Positions 17,701 to 26,880 of a stretch of 64,000 nt of DNA are shown here, one piece after another (within the stretch, counting starts at the first letter, position 1; every line of letters starts with the position of its first letter). A model generated the notes under the pieces. It was given only the letters and a program-made list of their open reading frames with translations. It was not told the DNA's origin and made no database searches. The DNA is from CAZHVS01 sp964536015 (GTDB taxonomy: Bacteria > Bacteroidota > Ignavibacteria > Ignavibacteriales > Ignavibacteriaceae). Location of the stretch: positions 62,001 through 126,000 of the forward strand of contig CAZHVS010000004.1 of NCBI GenBank assembly GCA_964536015.1, in the 5' to 3' direction. Made by a program: the position numbers and the translations under genes.

Positions 17701-19695
17701 TTATTTAATAATAACCATTTTTTTAGTTTGTTCAAAATATCCCGATTTAAGTTTATAAAAATAAATACCTGATGAACTCAAATTTTTAAGTAGCTTAGAA
17801 GAAAATTCAGCCTCATAACTTCCGGGTATTTTTTCTTCATTTACAAGAGTCGCAATTTCATTACCTATTAAATCATAAACTTTTAATTCAACCATACCCC
17901 CTCTTCTAATTTCATACTTAATTTTTGTATTAGGATTAAATGGATTTGGATAGTTTTGTTCCAGTCTATAATCATAAGGACCCATCTCATTAATTCCAGC
18001 TATTGTTGCATCTTTGAGAATAAAATGATTTGGATCGAACTGAAATTTTACTGGTTTAGATAAAAGGTTTATTGAAAAATCCTGCACTTGTTGATTATTA
18101 AAAATAGTAAACAAAGTGTCACCGGTAGTTGTAGTAATTTTTATCTGTATTGGCATAGTGAAGTAAGAAGGATTTGTATTCACTTGTTGTGAAATTGTAA
18201 AATCAATTTTATATGCAGTCGATGGAAGCAAAGAATAATTCCACCATACATTATATTTTGGATATTTCTCACCATAAATCCATTGTTGAAAGAAATAATT
18301 AAGGGAAGAGCCATAAACATTTTCTGCAACTGTCTGAAAGTCTTCCGTTATAGCAGAATTATAAGCAAGAGCCTGATGATTTAGATAATTTTTCAGGATT
18401 GTAAAAAATTTATCATCACCAACAACTCCACGTAACATATGAACAACAGCACACCCCTTAGCATATGAACGATAAAAATTAAAAATATTTGATACACTGC
18501 TAATATCCTGAACATAAATTGAACCAGAAGCAAATTTGGCAGCATCCATGTAATCTATAATAGTTTGAATATAAGTATTGTAACCAATTGAATTTTCATA
18601 AAAGAGAGCTTCACCAAATGTAGCAAAACCTTCATTAAGCCATATGTGATGCCAGTCTTTACATGTTACTTTATCACCAAACCATTGATGTGCAAGTTCG
18701 TGAGCAATTATTCCATCACTGTATGCACCCAAAGATGTACAGGTCTGATGTTCCATTCCTCCTCCCCACCCAAATTCTGCATGACCATATCTTTCATTAA
18801 TGTATGGATAAAGCCCAAATTTATCCGAAAATATTTGCATCATTAATGGTGTATGATCTAAAAAATATTTCGCGGTAGAAAAATTTTCAGGGTAAATATA
18901 ATTATCAATAGGGATTGAATCATTTACGGAATACTTAAAATAATTTGTGTACTTTGTATAATTAGTAATAGAGACGAAGACCAGGTATTGTGCTATTGGA
19001 TATCTGTGTTTCCATTTAAAAGTCTTTGTTCCGTTTCCATTATCAATTGTTTCGATTAGCATTCCATTTGACACAGCAGTTAGAGTTCCGGGGCAAGTAA
19101 TCCAGACATCTACCGAATCAGCTTTATCCGCAGGAGTATCTTTGCAGGGCCACCAATCTTTTGTGCCATATGGCTCGCTTAAAGTATATACTGCTGGTTC
19201 ACCATTATGAGAACCAAAAGTAAAACTTCCAAAACCTGATGAAGAGGGAATACCTTTATAAAAAACTTTTAGAGTGATCATTTCGTTTAATGCATAAGCT
19301 CGATTCAATGAAATAAATATTTTATCACTTATATGCTTAGTGGTTAATTTGGTATTCCCGATCATTACAGAATCAAGTGTAAGTGCATTACTGAAATCCA
19401 AAAAAATATTTGTAAGTCCCTGAGTTTTACTTTTTGCAAAAACATCAACTTCTCCCCAAAGGTAGGCCGGAGTTGTAGTAATCTTAAGATTTAATTTATA
19501 GTAAGTTATATCAATAGTTGAATCTCCAGGATATATAAAGTTTGAATTATAAAAAAATTTTTCAAATCTTTCTTTTTCAAGAGTCGCTATTTTATCCAAC
19601 GATACCTGTGCAAACTGTATTCCGGAACACAGCACGGTTAACAAAAGGATAAAACTTTTAGGAAAATACTTAATTTGAAAAAATTTATTTATCAT
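17701..19695 (-). CDS. M1-family metallo-aminopeptidase with T9SS sorting domain
   Basis: 664 residues. A signal peptide (about 1-29) is followed by an N-terminal beta domain (50-240). The catalytic domain carries the zinc site H332-E333-x-x-H336 in AHELAHQWFGDK, with the third ligand E355 in LNEGFA, exactly 18 residues on. GGGMEH (E315) corresponds to the GxMEN exopeptidase motif with His replacing Asn. The conserved YAKG tyrosine region is present. The C-terminus is a T9SS type A domain (YPNPFNPNTKIKYEI to MVIIK). Expected to act outside the cell on peptides. It is separated from its upstream neighbour by an inverted repeat (19705-19748). Confidence 0.92.
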   Translation of the reverse strand: MINKFFQIKYFPKSFILLLTVLCSGIQFAQVSLDKIATLEKERFEKFFYNSNFIYPGDSTIDITYYKLNLKITTTPAYLWGEVDVFAKSKTQGLTNIFLDFSNALTLDSVMIGNTKLTTKHISDKIFISLNRAYALNEMITLKVFYKGIPSSSGFGSFTFGSHNGEPAVYTLSEPYGTKDWWPCKDTPADKADSVDVWITCPGTLTAVSNGMLIETIDNGNGTKTFKWKHRYPIAQYLVFVSITNYTKYTNYFKYSVNDSIPIDNYIYPENFSTAKYFLDHTPLMMQIFSDKFGLYPYINERYGHAEFGWGGGMEHQTCTSLGAYSDGIIAHELAHQWFGDKVTCKDWHHIWLNEGFATFGEALFYENSIGYNTYIQTIIDYMDAAKFASGSIYVQDISSVSNIFNFYRSYAKGCAVVHMLRGVVGDDKFFTILKNYLNHQALAYNSAITEDFQTVAENVYGSSLNYFFQQWIYGEKYPKYNVWWNYSLLPSTAYKIDFTISQQVNTNPSYFTMPIQIKITTTTGDTLFTIFNNQQVQDFSINLLSKPVKFQFDPNHFILKDATIAGINEMGPYDYRLEQNYPNPFNPNTKIKYEIRRGGMVELKVYDLIGNEIATLVNEEKIPGSYEAEFSSKLLKNLSSSGIYFYKLKSGYFEQTKKMVIIK

Positions 19696-19704
19696 AGAAA
19701 TCTC

Positions 19705-19748
19705 AGCATTGGTCTATAAATCAATTTGACTTACAGACCAAATATGCT
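19705..19748. repeat. Inverted repeat upstream of the M1 aminopeptidase
   Basis: AGCAT-TGGTCT (19705-19715) faces AGACCA-AAT-ATGCT (19735-19748): eleven pairs with a 3-nt bulge and a 19-nt loop. It could be an operator for the aminopeptidase gene or a structured leader or terminator for the preceding gene. Confidence 0.4.
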
Positions 19749-19786
19749 AAGATAAAATGGAAATGTCTATACTAAATTGGGAAAAA

Positions 19787-20509
19787 TCAGAATCCAAAAG
19801 AATCGAAATAAACCTGAACGCCTAATTGAGCATTCAGCAAATCAGTTTTCGACTCGGAATAATAATAAGTCACTTTAGGGGGATTGACATTATAATTAAT
19901 ATTAACTGAACCTTCTTTAAGATACTGTGCTTCGCTGCCAAACATATATCTAACTTTGAAATCTATATATATTTTTGTTCCTTTTTCTACTTCTTCATAC
20001 ACTTTATACATAAGTCCGCCGCCAACTCCATAGCTCCATGCAAAATCATCAAAATTTGTATCAGTAGTAACCTCTTCAGAATTTCGTGTTGAGACAATTT
20101 TAGTTTCGGTAAAAAGGTATGCCCCACCAAATAATAAGTCAATATATGGTTTTAATAAATTATTTTTTGTCGTTAATCGAAATAGAATATTGAAATTTGC
20201 AATATTGTTTGTTCTTTCCACGTCAACTGTAACATCGGGAATTGTATAACTAAATGGTGCTCTTCTTGTTTCGCTTCCATAATTCATATAACTAAGATTC
20301 AAACCAATTCCAAATGGAGCGTCTTGAGAAACCCAGTATAATCCCTCAATACCAACACCAATTCCGGTTCTTTTTACATTATCTTTAAACTCTCCCTGTG
20401 GAAATCCTAATAGCAAATTAATTCCACCTGATTGACAATATGCAACAGGAAATAAATTAAAAATAATGTACAAAACTGCTATAATTGAAAATTTATAAGT
20501 TTTCTTCAT
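19787..20509 (-). CDS. Outer-membrane beta-barrel protein (OmpW/PorT-like porin family)
   Basis: 240 residues. A signal peptide (about 1-26, ending AYCQ) is followed by alternating strands and glycine turns typical of an 8-stranded barrel, such as GINLLLGFPQGEF, GIGLNLSYMNYG, PYIDLLFGGAYLF and IYIDFKVRYMFG. It ends in an aromatic residue (VQVYFDSFGF), as outer-membrane proteins usually do. GGAGAT precedes the ATG. Function unknown; small barrels of this type are often annotated as porin-family proteins without transport evidence. Confidence 0.75.
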   Translation of the reverse strand: MKKTYKFSIIAVLYIIFNLFPVAYCQSGGINLLLGFPQGEFKDNVKRTGIGVGIEGLYWVSQDAPFGIGLNLSYMNYGSETRRAPFSYTIPDVTVDVERTNNIANFNILFRLTTKNNLLKPYIDLLFGGAYLFTETKIVSTRNSEEVTTDTNFDDFAWSYGVGGGLMYKVYEEVEKGTKIYIDFKVRYMFGSEAQYLKEGSVNINYNVNPPKVTYYYSESKTDLLNAQLGVQVYFDSFGF

Positions 20510-20630
20510 CTAATCTCCAAAATAAAAAAATTGAAATTCTCTGTTTGAAATTTAAATAAAATGCAGAAAATATAATTCTTTTTAGGATAATCGGTGTATT
20601 TTTATTTTACAAGTAAAAGAATTTTTTTAA

Positions 20631-20972
20631 ATGGGCGAAATCATTTTCTGGACAATTATTAGAACTGCTATTGTAATTCCTTTAGTATGGATTTCAAGCA
20701 AATGGTTTGATTATTCACTCTGGTGGAGCCTCTCCCTGCTTGTTATTTATGGAGTTATACTTCATCCGGCAATTATTCATTACCAGTTATTCAAAGAAAA
20801 GAACCAGGAAATAATTGAATTTACTCTATGCTCATCCTGTAAACATTTTGATGAAACTGCAGTATTATGCCTTAAGCATGATGAACATCCTACTCTCACA
20901 TATTTGCCCTGTGAAGGAATTGACTGGGAAATGAAAAACAAAATCTTGAAAGAAAATACAGAGAATACATAA
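20631..20972 (+). CDS. Small membrane protein with a C-terminal four-cysteine motif
   Basis: 113 residues, not recognised. Two hydrophobic segments (about 5-24 and 29-50) are followed by a cytoplasm-sized tail. The tail contains C-x2-C-x10-C-x13-C (CSSCKHFDETAVLC, then LPC), with two nearby histidines; this spacing could hold a metal. The ATG follows an AT-rich leader without a clear Shine-Dalgarno. It is co-directional with thioredoxin, 69 bp upstream of it, so a redox-related role is possible, but that rests only on proximity. Confidence 0.65.
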   Translation: MGEIIFWTIIRTAIVIPLVWISSKWFDYSLWWSLSLLVIYGVILHPAIIHYQLFKEKNQEIIEFTLCSSCKHFDETAVLCLKHDEHPTLTYLPCEGIDWEMKNKILKENTENT

Positions 20973-21041
20973 AAATCTTCTGTTTTTTGAAACCAAAACA
21001 AAATCTTTTCATCATACTATCAAAAAAATGAAAGGAAAAAA

Positions 21042-21371
21042 ATGAGTCAATTTACAGTTGAAGGAACCGATTCGAATTTTGATCAGGAAGTACTAAAAGC
21101 AACATTGCCCGTAATCGTAGATTTTTGGGCTCCATGGTGCGGACCTTGCAGAATGGTTGCTCCAGTTCTTGAAGAAATTGCTAAAGATTATTCCGGAAAA
21201 GTAAAAGTAGTAAAACTTAATACAGATGAAAATCAATTAATTGCTTCTCGTTACGGAATAAGAAGTATTCCTACTATTGGAATATTCAAGAATGGTGAGG
21301 TCGTTGATGGAGTTGTTGGTGCTGTTCCAAAACAATATCTAGAAGAAAAATTAAAACCACATATAAATTAA
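21042..21371 (+). CDS. trxA: Thioredoxin
   Basis: 109 residues, standard length. The active site W-C-G-P-C is at residues 32-36 (FWAPWCGPC) and the cis-proline is in IRSIPT. No signal peptide, so it acts in the cytoplasm as a protein disulfide reductase. A strong ribosome-binding site (GAAAGGAAAA) precedes the ATG. A strong terminator hairpin follows 10 bp after the stop codon. Confidence 0.96.
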   Translation: MSQFTVEGTDSNFDQEVLKATLPVIVDFWAPWCGPCRMVAPVLEEIAKDYSGKVKVVKLNTDENQLIASRYGIRSIPTIGIFKNGEVVDGVVGAVPKQYLEEKLKPHIN

Positions 21372-21381
21372 TTAATTCTAT

Positions 21382-21413
21382 GGGTTTTCAATTATTTTTG
21401 AAGACCCTTTTTT
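21382..21413 (+). terminator. Intrinsic terminator after thioredoxin
   Basis: A ten-pair stem GGGTTTTCAA / TTGAAGACCC (one G-U) spans 21382-21407 and is followed by six T residues. It ends at the stop codon of the convergent TolC gene. Confidence 0.8.
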
Positions 21414-22830
21414 AATATTTGTGATAAGTCTTTCTTGTTAAATCTGTAAGAGCCAGTTGATAATCAATCAAAGCATTCAGGCTGTTAATCTTAGCATCTG
21501 TTAAACGTAATTGCATTTGTGAAAGGTCAAAACTGGTAATTGTTCCTGCTTGAAATCGTGAAAGACTTATATCATAACTTTTTTGTGCAAGCTCAACACT
21601 TTTACTTAACACTTCTACTCTTGCTTTTGCAGATTTCAATTTATTAACAACAGTAATAATTTCTTTTTTTATTTCTTCTTTTTCATTGTTGAAATTTAAT
21701 TGCGCCATTTTCAAGTTTGCTTCGGCAGATTCAACTTCACGGCTATTTTTTCCCCAGTGCCAAACTGGAACAGATAATGTAAATGTAATGCTTCTATCTT
21801 CTGCAAACGAAGAAAAAATATCTTTAAACCTGTCATCATTTTTATTTATTCCGTAATTAGCATTAATCATTGCATTGATGTTTCCCTTTGAATCAACTTC
21901 ATCAACATTCAACCTGTTAAGCGTTATATCGGCATCAGAATTCTTTAATTCGGGTCGGTTTTTAAGTGCATATTCAATAGCTTCATTCAAATCAACTTCA
22001 ATTGGATTATAAACAACTGATGCTGTGATATTAAAATCTTCTTCTAGCGGGAGACCAATAAGAATTTTGAAATTATTTTTAGATTCGCTAAACTTTGTCA
22101 GGGCATTCAGAAGTTCATTTTTACTTGCAGATAAATCCACTTCCAGTTGAAGAGCTTCAACTTCAGCTATTAGACCTGCTTTGAATTTATTTATAGCTGT
22201 TTCATAAGAAAGATTTGTTTGCTTAACTTTTTCCTCAGCTATTTCAACATTTTTCATTGTTTGGTAAAGTTGATAAAACGCAGCTGTAACATTATATATT
22301 ATTTCCTGTTGTGTTTTACTATAATTTCTTTCTGATTTTTGCATATTTATTTCAGCTCTTTGCAAACTTGCCCCGAGTGTGTTAAATGTAAATAATGGTT
22401 GCTTTAATCTTAAACTAAGATTAGAATAATAATCATTAGCTTCTCTGCCTAACTGGTCTCTTCCAAATATTGAGCCCACAAGCGAAAATGTTCCATTAGT
22501 AAATACAATCGGTTGAGTAAAATAAAGACGACTTTCGAGAGTTGTGTTTCCTATTTTAAAAAATTCTTCATTGCCGGTAAGTGGATTGAACTGGCTTGAT
22601 AAACTTCTTGAATAACGAGGAAGGTCAAACTCCATATCGACCGAAGTTCGCAATCCAAGTTTGACAGCTTCAAGATTTTTTTGAGAACTCTCAAGTGAGT
22701 ATTCGGCATATTTTATTGAGTAGCTTTCCTTTAAAGCAATTGACAGAGCATCTTCAAGAGATAAAATTTTCTGTGCGTAAATATTGTTTGCAAGAAAAAG
22801 TACGCTTAACAATTTTGCAATTTTTTTCAT
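21412..22830 (-). CDS. TolC-family outer-membrane efflux protein
   Basis: 472 residues with a signal peptide (about 1-19). The two internally repeated OEP domains begin SLEDALSIALKESYSIKYAEYSLE and DLNEAIEYALKNRPELKNSD. Long alpha-helical barrel segments are rich in Lys, Asn and Glu. Trimers form the outer-membrane duct of tripartite export pumps. It is the last gene of the HlyD - permease - TolC set and starts 50 bp after the permease stop. Confidence 0.9.
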   Translation of the reverse strand: MKKIAKLLSVLFLANNIYAQKILSLEDALSIALKESYSIKYAEYSLESSQKNLEAVKLGLRTSVDMEFDLPRYSRSLSSQFNPLTGNEEFFKIGNTTLESRLYFTQPIVFTNGTFSLVGSIFGRDQLGREANDYYSNLSLRLKQPLFTFNTLGASLQRAEINMQKSERNYSKTQQEIIYNVTAAFYQLYQTMKNVEIAEEKVKQTNLSYETAINKFKAGLIAEVEALQLEVDLSASKNELLNALTKFSESKNNFKILIGLPLEEDFNITASVVYNPIEVDLNEAIEYALKNRPELKNSDADITLNRLNVDEVDSKGNINAMINANYGINKNDDRFKDIFSSFAEDRSITFTLSVPVWHWGKNSREVESAEANLKMAQLNFNNEKEEIKKEIITVVNKLKSAKARVEVLSKSVELAQKSYDISLSRFQAGTITSFDLSQMQLRLTDAKINSLNALIDYQLALTDLTRKTYHKY

Positions 22831-22880
22831 ACTGATTTTTTTCAGAAAGTTAGTAAATAATGAAATTGTTTTTATAAAAC

Positions 22881-24173
22881 CTATTCATACCGCAAGCAGT
22901 CGATAGGATTTTTATCAGCAGCTTTTTTTGCAGGATAAATACCAAATAACAATCCTGTGGCAACACTTACAAAGAAAGCCAGGATAACTGATATAGTTGA
23001 GATTACTGTTTTCCATTCTGCGTAGGTTGAAATTAATGTAGTTAAAAGAAAACCTAAAATAATTCCAACAATTCCACCAAGAACACTAATTGTAACAGCT
23101 TCAATAATAAACTGACTGAGAATATCTATTTTAGTAGCACCAATAGCACGACGCACTCCAATTTCTTTTGTCCGTTCCAGTATATTCGCAAGCATAATAT
23201 TCATTATTCCTATGCCTCCAACAAGAAGCGAAATACCTGCGATAGCCCCCATAACAATATTAAAAATTCTTTGTGTTTTCTGTTTTTGTTCAATTAATTG
23301 TTCAGGCAAAATTATTTCATAATCACGAACACCAAAATGTTTGCGAACCAAGATTCTTTTAACAAGCTCGGCAGCTTCTTTTAAAACTTCTGCATTAATA
23401 ACTTTTACAGTAAGTTGATCAATTGTATATCGATCTGGTAAATTTACTACTTCTTCATTTGAGTTAAATCTTCCCTGGTTTTCATTTTTATTCTTTTGAG
23501 ATTTTTCCATTTTTGCCGTCATAGTAGCAAGAGGAATATAAATATCATCGTTAAAATTTCGTAAACCAAGGCTTTGCATCCCTGAAGCAGAAACATTTTT
23601 AGGTGCCGCAACACCAACAATATCGAACCAGAGATCACCAATTTTAATTTTCTTGTTTAATGGATTTTCGAATCTAAATAATTTATCTCTGATTCCCGTC
23701 CCTATTACACATACATTTGCAGTCGCCTCCATTTGGAAATTTTTAAAGAATGCTCCTTCAATCATTTTTGTATTAAAAGTTTCAGGATAATCAGGAGTTG
23801 TTCCTATTACTTTAAATTCAGTAAGATTAGATTTATAAAGCACAGGCAATTGTAATTCTCTAACAGGTGTAACAGAAACGACATAGGGATTAATTTTAAT
23901 AATGCTTTCTCTATCTTTCATAGTTAAACCTGTAGAATAAGTAGGCTGAGAACTAATTTTACTTTCACTCAGATCAATTTTATTAATAATTATATTATTT
24001 GTTCCCAGCAATTCTATTTGCTGAAGAGTTTCCTGTTTAGCTCCTTCACCAATTGACATCATTGCAATTACAGCCGCCACACCAAACACAATACCCAGCA
24101 TTGTTAACGCGGCTCGTAACTTATTTGCTAAAAGTCCGCTTATACCAACAGCAAAAGCCTCATTGCGATTCAT
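22881..24173 (-). CDS. MacB-type ABC transporter permease (no ATPase domain)
   Basis: 430 residues. One TM near 20-40 with the MacB start LRAALTMLGIVFGVAAVIAM is followed by a large periplasmic MacB_PCD domain (about 45-285). Three C-terminal TMs of the FtsX family follow, including GGIGIMNIMLA and ERTKEIGVRRAIGA. In E. coli MacB the ATPase is N-terminal on the same chain; here it is missing and no separate ABC ATPase gene is adjacent. The ATG overlaps the HlyD stop by 4 bp, so the two are translationally coupled. Likely exports a macrolide-, peptide- or lipid-like substrate. Confidence 0.9.
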   Translation of the reverse strand: MNRNEAFAVGISGLLANKLRAALTMLGIVFGVAAVIAMMSIGEGAKQETLQQIELLGTNNIIINKIDLSESKISSQPTYSTGLTMKDRESIIKINPYVVSVTPVRELQLPVLYKSNLTEFKVIGTTPDYPETFNTKMIEGAFFKNFQMEATANVCVIGTGIRDKLFRFENPLNKKIKIGDLWFDIVGVAAPKNVSASGMQSLGLRNFNDDIYIPLATMTAKMEKSQKNKNENQGRFNSNEEVVNLPDRYTIDQLTVKVINAEVLKEAAELVKRILVRKHFGVRDYEIILPEQLIEQKQKTQRIFNIVMGAIAGISLLVGGIGIMNIMLANILERTKEIGVRRAIGATKIDILSQFIIEAVTISVLGGIVGIILGFLLTTLISTYAEWKTVISTISVILAFFVSVATGLLFGIYPAKKAADKNPIDCLRYE

Positions 24174-25594
24174 CTTACAATTATTCTCCTTTGAGGTGTC
24201 TGTCCAGCTGGGGACTTGGAGTTAGGCATATCCACATTTTCATTTTCGGAAGAATTTTGAGAATTATCAATTTTTATCGTTGGATCTCGCAAAGCAACTT
24301 CATCACCTTCATGCAAACCGCTTTTTACGACTATATAATCCTCGCTTTTTTCCCCGAGTTGAATTTCTCTTTCATTAAAACCAGAACCATTTTTTACATA
24401 TACTATTTTTTTATCGCCCTTTTCAAAAACTGCTTCCTGAGGAATAAATAATACATTCGGAATTTCACTTATTATAATTCTATTACTTGTAGACATTCCG
24501 GGTTTAAGAATTTCAGATTTTGATTTTATTAGTACAGTTATTTCAAATACTTTTATCGAGGAATTGAAATCTTTAACCTTTCCAAGTGAAGCAACATTTT
24601 CTATTTCACCGGCAAAAGTGCTATCAGGAAATGCATCAAGTTTTACAAGTACTTTCTGTCCTTTTTTTACTTTGCTTACATCAACTTCATTCACATAAGT
24701 CTGACTTTGCATTTGAGAAAGATCCGGTAATGTAATTATATTCATTCCTGGCCAAGGAGTATCACCAAGGGCAATTTTCCTTCCGGTAGCCCAATTAGTT
24801 TCATAAACAACTAACCCTTCTCTTGGTGCAATTAATGTAAGAAGTTCTAATTCTCGTTTTGCCCTTTCCAGATCTGATTTTTTTTGTTGTACATCAATAT
24901 TAACATTACTCAATTCAGATTGTTGAACAATTTTCTGAGATTCAACATCCTGCTTTGCTTTTCTTAATGCAAGATCATTTTTCTGATGCTGAAGTTTTGC
25001 TTCTTGTTGCTTAATCTCTGCTTCAAATTTCATCTGTTCAAGATTCAATTTGGAAAGTTCGAAAGATAATTCAGCGCTTCTTAAATTAGATTCAACATTT
25101 GTCATCTGTGATTTTTGATTAGCAAGAAGTTTTTCTCTATTAGAAATTGCAACTTCAAGTTTAGATTCTGCATCTTTTAATGAACTTAATGCTTCAGTTG
25201 GATCAAAAGACACAACTGTATCACCAGCATTAACATAAGTTCCTTGCGGAATCAGATAGACAATTTTTAAATTCCCTCTTACTCTTGGTGTTGAAATTGA
25301 AACGGCATCTTTAGCATTTATCTCTCCGCTCTCTGTCAAAGAAATCAGAAATTTGTCTTTTTTAAGTCTATAGGTCGGAATATTTCTAATCTCTTCGCCT
25401 GAAAAAGAAGTGATGAGGTATAGTATAATGAGAATAAAAAAAAGTAAAGTGATGAGAATTTTTTTATTAGCAAGTAAGTATTGTTTGTTTATACCAACTT
25501 TTACCTCGTTATTGCCTAATAATGTTTGCAAATCTTGTTTGTTAATAAGGATTTTTTTTATAACTGTGGCAGTCTTATTATTCATTTCATTCAT
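24170..25594 (-). CDS. HlyD/MacA-family periplasmic adaptor subunit
   Basis: 474 residues. A short cytoplasmic N-terminus and one TM (about 48-66, KILITLLFFILIILYLI) are followed by a lipoyl/hairpin architecture. The first half-lipoyl segment (YLIPQGTYVNAGDTVVSFDP) leads into a long coiled-coil hairpin (about 135-240). The second half-lipoyl (LIAPREGLVVYETN) and beta-barrel segments come next. An acidic, Asn/Ser-rich C-terminal tail ends in PQRRIIVR. It bridges the permease to TolC in the periplasm. First gene of the three-gene export operon. Confidence 0.9.
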   Translation of the reverse strand: MNEMNNKTATVIKKILINKQDLQTLLGNNEVKVGINKQYLLANKKILITLLFFILIILYLITSFSGEEIRNIPTYRLKKDKFLISLTESGEINAKDAVSISTPRVRGNLKIVYLIPQGTYVNAGDTVVSFDPTEALSSLKDAESKLEVAISNREKLLANQKSQMTNVESNLRSAELSFELSKLNLEQMKFEAEIKQQEAKLQHQKNDLALRKAKQDVESQKIVQQSELSNVNIDVQQKKSDLERAKRELELLTLIAPREGLVVYETNWATGRKIALGDTPWPGMNIITLPDLSQMQSQTYVNEVDVSKVKKGQKVLVKLDAFPDSTFAGEIENVASLGKVKDFNSSIKVFEITVLIKSKSEILKPGMSTSNRIIISEIPNVLFIPQEAVFEKGDKKIVYVKNGSGFNEREIQLGEKSEDYIVVKSGLHEGDEVALRDPTIKIDNSQNSSENENVDMPNSKSPAGQTPQRRIIVR

Positions 25595-25667
25595 TATTTA
25601 ATCAAAATTTTTTCTCTGTAATTATAAACAAAACATAAATAAATGAAATGGTAAAAATTTGGTTAGA

Positions 25668-26804
25668 TTAATCAAACAAAAAAATAATTATTGAAATTGA
25701 GATAACACCAATAGTAACCCATTGTACAACCGAAGGATATTTAGTTTTAATAAATCCCCATACTTTTGCAACAATTACCATTAGTAAGATGAACAAAAGC
25801 GTCATTCCAATACTTTCAAGAACACCAAAAGATTGCTTAACAATTATTTCAAGGCTTTGATTGTTCCATAACTTTTTAAAGATTAGTTGTAAATGCAACC
25901 AGTAAACTAATAGCGATTGCCTGCTGACATCAAGAATAAGAGATTTATGCATATCAATATGTTCACAAAAAACTTTTGAAAAGTAAAATATTAGAAGAAT
26001 GTAACCTAATCTTAAAATAAAAAAGAAATAATTTGGAGGTGGCATTTTAATTCGAAGAGGAGAAGACTCAAGCAATGTTAAATGTCCCACTAATATAAAA
26101 AGAATTGAAGCATAAAAAAGTTTCTTAAAGAACTCTTTATCTCTTCCAATTGTTTTTGCATCAAGATAGAGCATACTAATTAATGCACTAAAGAACATAA
26201 AACCTAACCACGGAAACAAAGGAAAAAGAGAACCATTTTTTTTGTTGAAATAATTTGCAAACCAAATTGGAAATTCCTTATGTAAATCTACCTGCCAGAA
26301 AAAAGGAGCAAGCCATACAAAAACAAAACCTAAGAAGAAAAGCACATATTTAAAAATCTTATCAGACTTAATTATTATTCTTACAATAAAAATGATTAAT
26401 AATCCGACTGCAATACATTGAAGAACATCAACAGCAAGACTTGCTGTTACTTGTTCTACTGTTGCTATCTTTTTCATTTTCAATAATGACAAATAAGGAA
26501 GACGAAGACTATATCCAACAATGAAGATCAAGAAAATTCTTCCTATTTGTTTCCAGAAAGACATTCCAAATTTTCTAAATTCTTCGAGCTTCTTTTTACT
26601 TGCAAGTATAAATGAAAACCCAGAAATAAAAATAAAAGATGGAGCAACAAGACCGTTAATAAAATTCAGTACTGTAAACCAGCCTGTTTCTTTCAGTGGC
26701 GGAATTAGCATTGCATTAAAAACGTGCACTTCAATCATAATTAATAAGACAATTCCTCGATGAAGATCAACGAAAGCCAAACGATTTTTTGGTTGCAATT
26801 CCAT
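25668..26804 (-). CDS. Multi-pass acyltransferase, heparan-alpha-glucosaminide N-acetyltransferase-like (DUF1624 type)
   Basis: 378 residues with about ten hydrophobic segments. The N-terminus RLAFVDLHRGIVLLIMIEVHVFNAM carries the conserved D-x-x-R-G and the membrane-embedded His of the DUF1624/HGSNAT-like family. FINGLVAPSFIFISGFSF is the second family block. Members transfer acyl groups across the membrane to sugars; the acceptor here is unknown. The acyltransferase-3 family is the alternative. Stands alone, divergent from the TIGR01777 epimerase. Confidence 0.75.
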   Translation of the reverse strand: MELQPKNRLAFVDLHRGIVLLIMIEVHVFNAMLIPPLKETGWFTVLNFINGLVAPSFIFISGFSFILASKKKLEEFRKFGMSFWKQIGRIFLIFIVGYSLRLPYLSLLKMKKIATVEQVTASLAVDVLQCIAVGLLIIFIVRIIIKSDKIFKYVLFFLGFVFVWLAPFFWQVDLHKEFPIWFANYFNKKNGSLFPLFPWLGFMFFSALISMLYLDAKTIGRDKEFFKKLFYASILFILVGHLTLLESSPLRIKMPPPNYFFFILRLGYILLIFYFSKVFCEHIDMHKSLILDVSRQSLLVYWLHLQLIFKKLWNNQSLEIIVKQSFGVLESIGMTLLFILLMVIVAKVWGFIKTKYPSVVQWVTIGVISISIIIFLFD

Positions 26805-26840
26805 TAAACTTTTCTTTATTTTTATTTGTTATACCAATAC

Positions 26841-26848
26841 TATGTTTG
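26841..26848 (+). promoter_or_regulatory. Candidate -7 element (TATGTTTG) for the epimerase / miaB unit
   Basis: TATGTTTG matches TAnnTTTG and lies 32 nt before the GTG start. A TTTG at 26825 is too close (12 nt) to serve as a normal -33. Confidence 0.35.
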
Positions 26849-26880
26849 TAAGTTTTACATTATAAAATTAGATAACTTAA

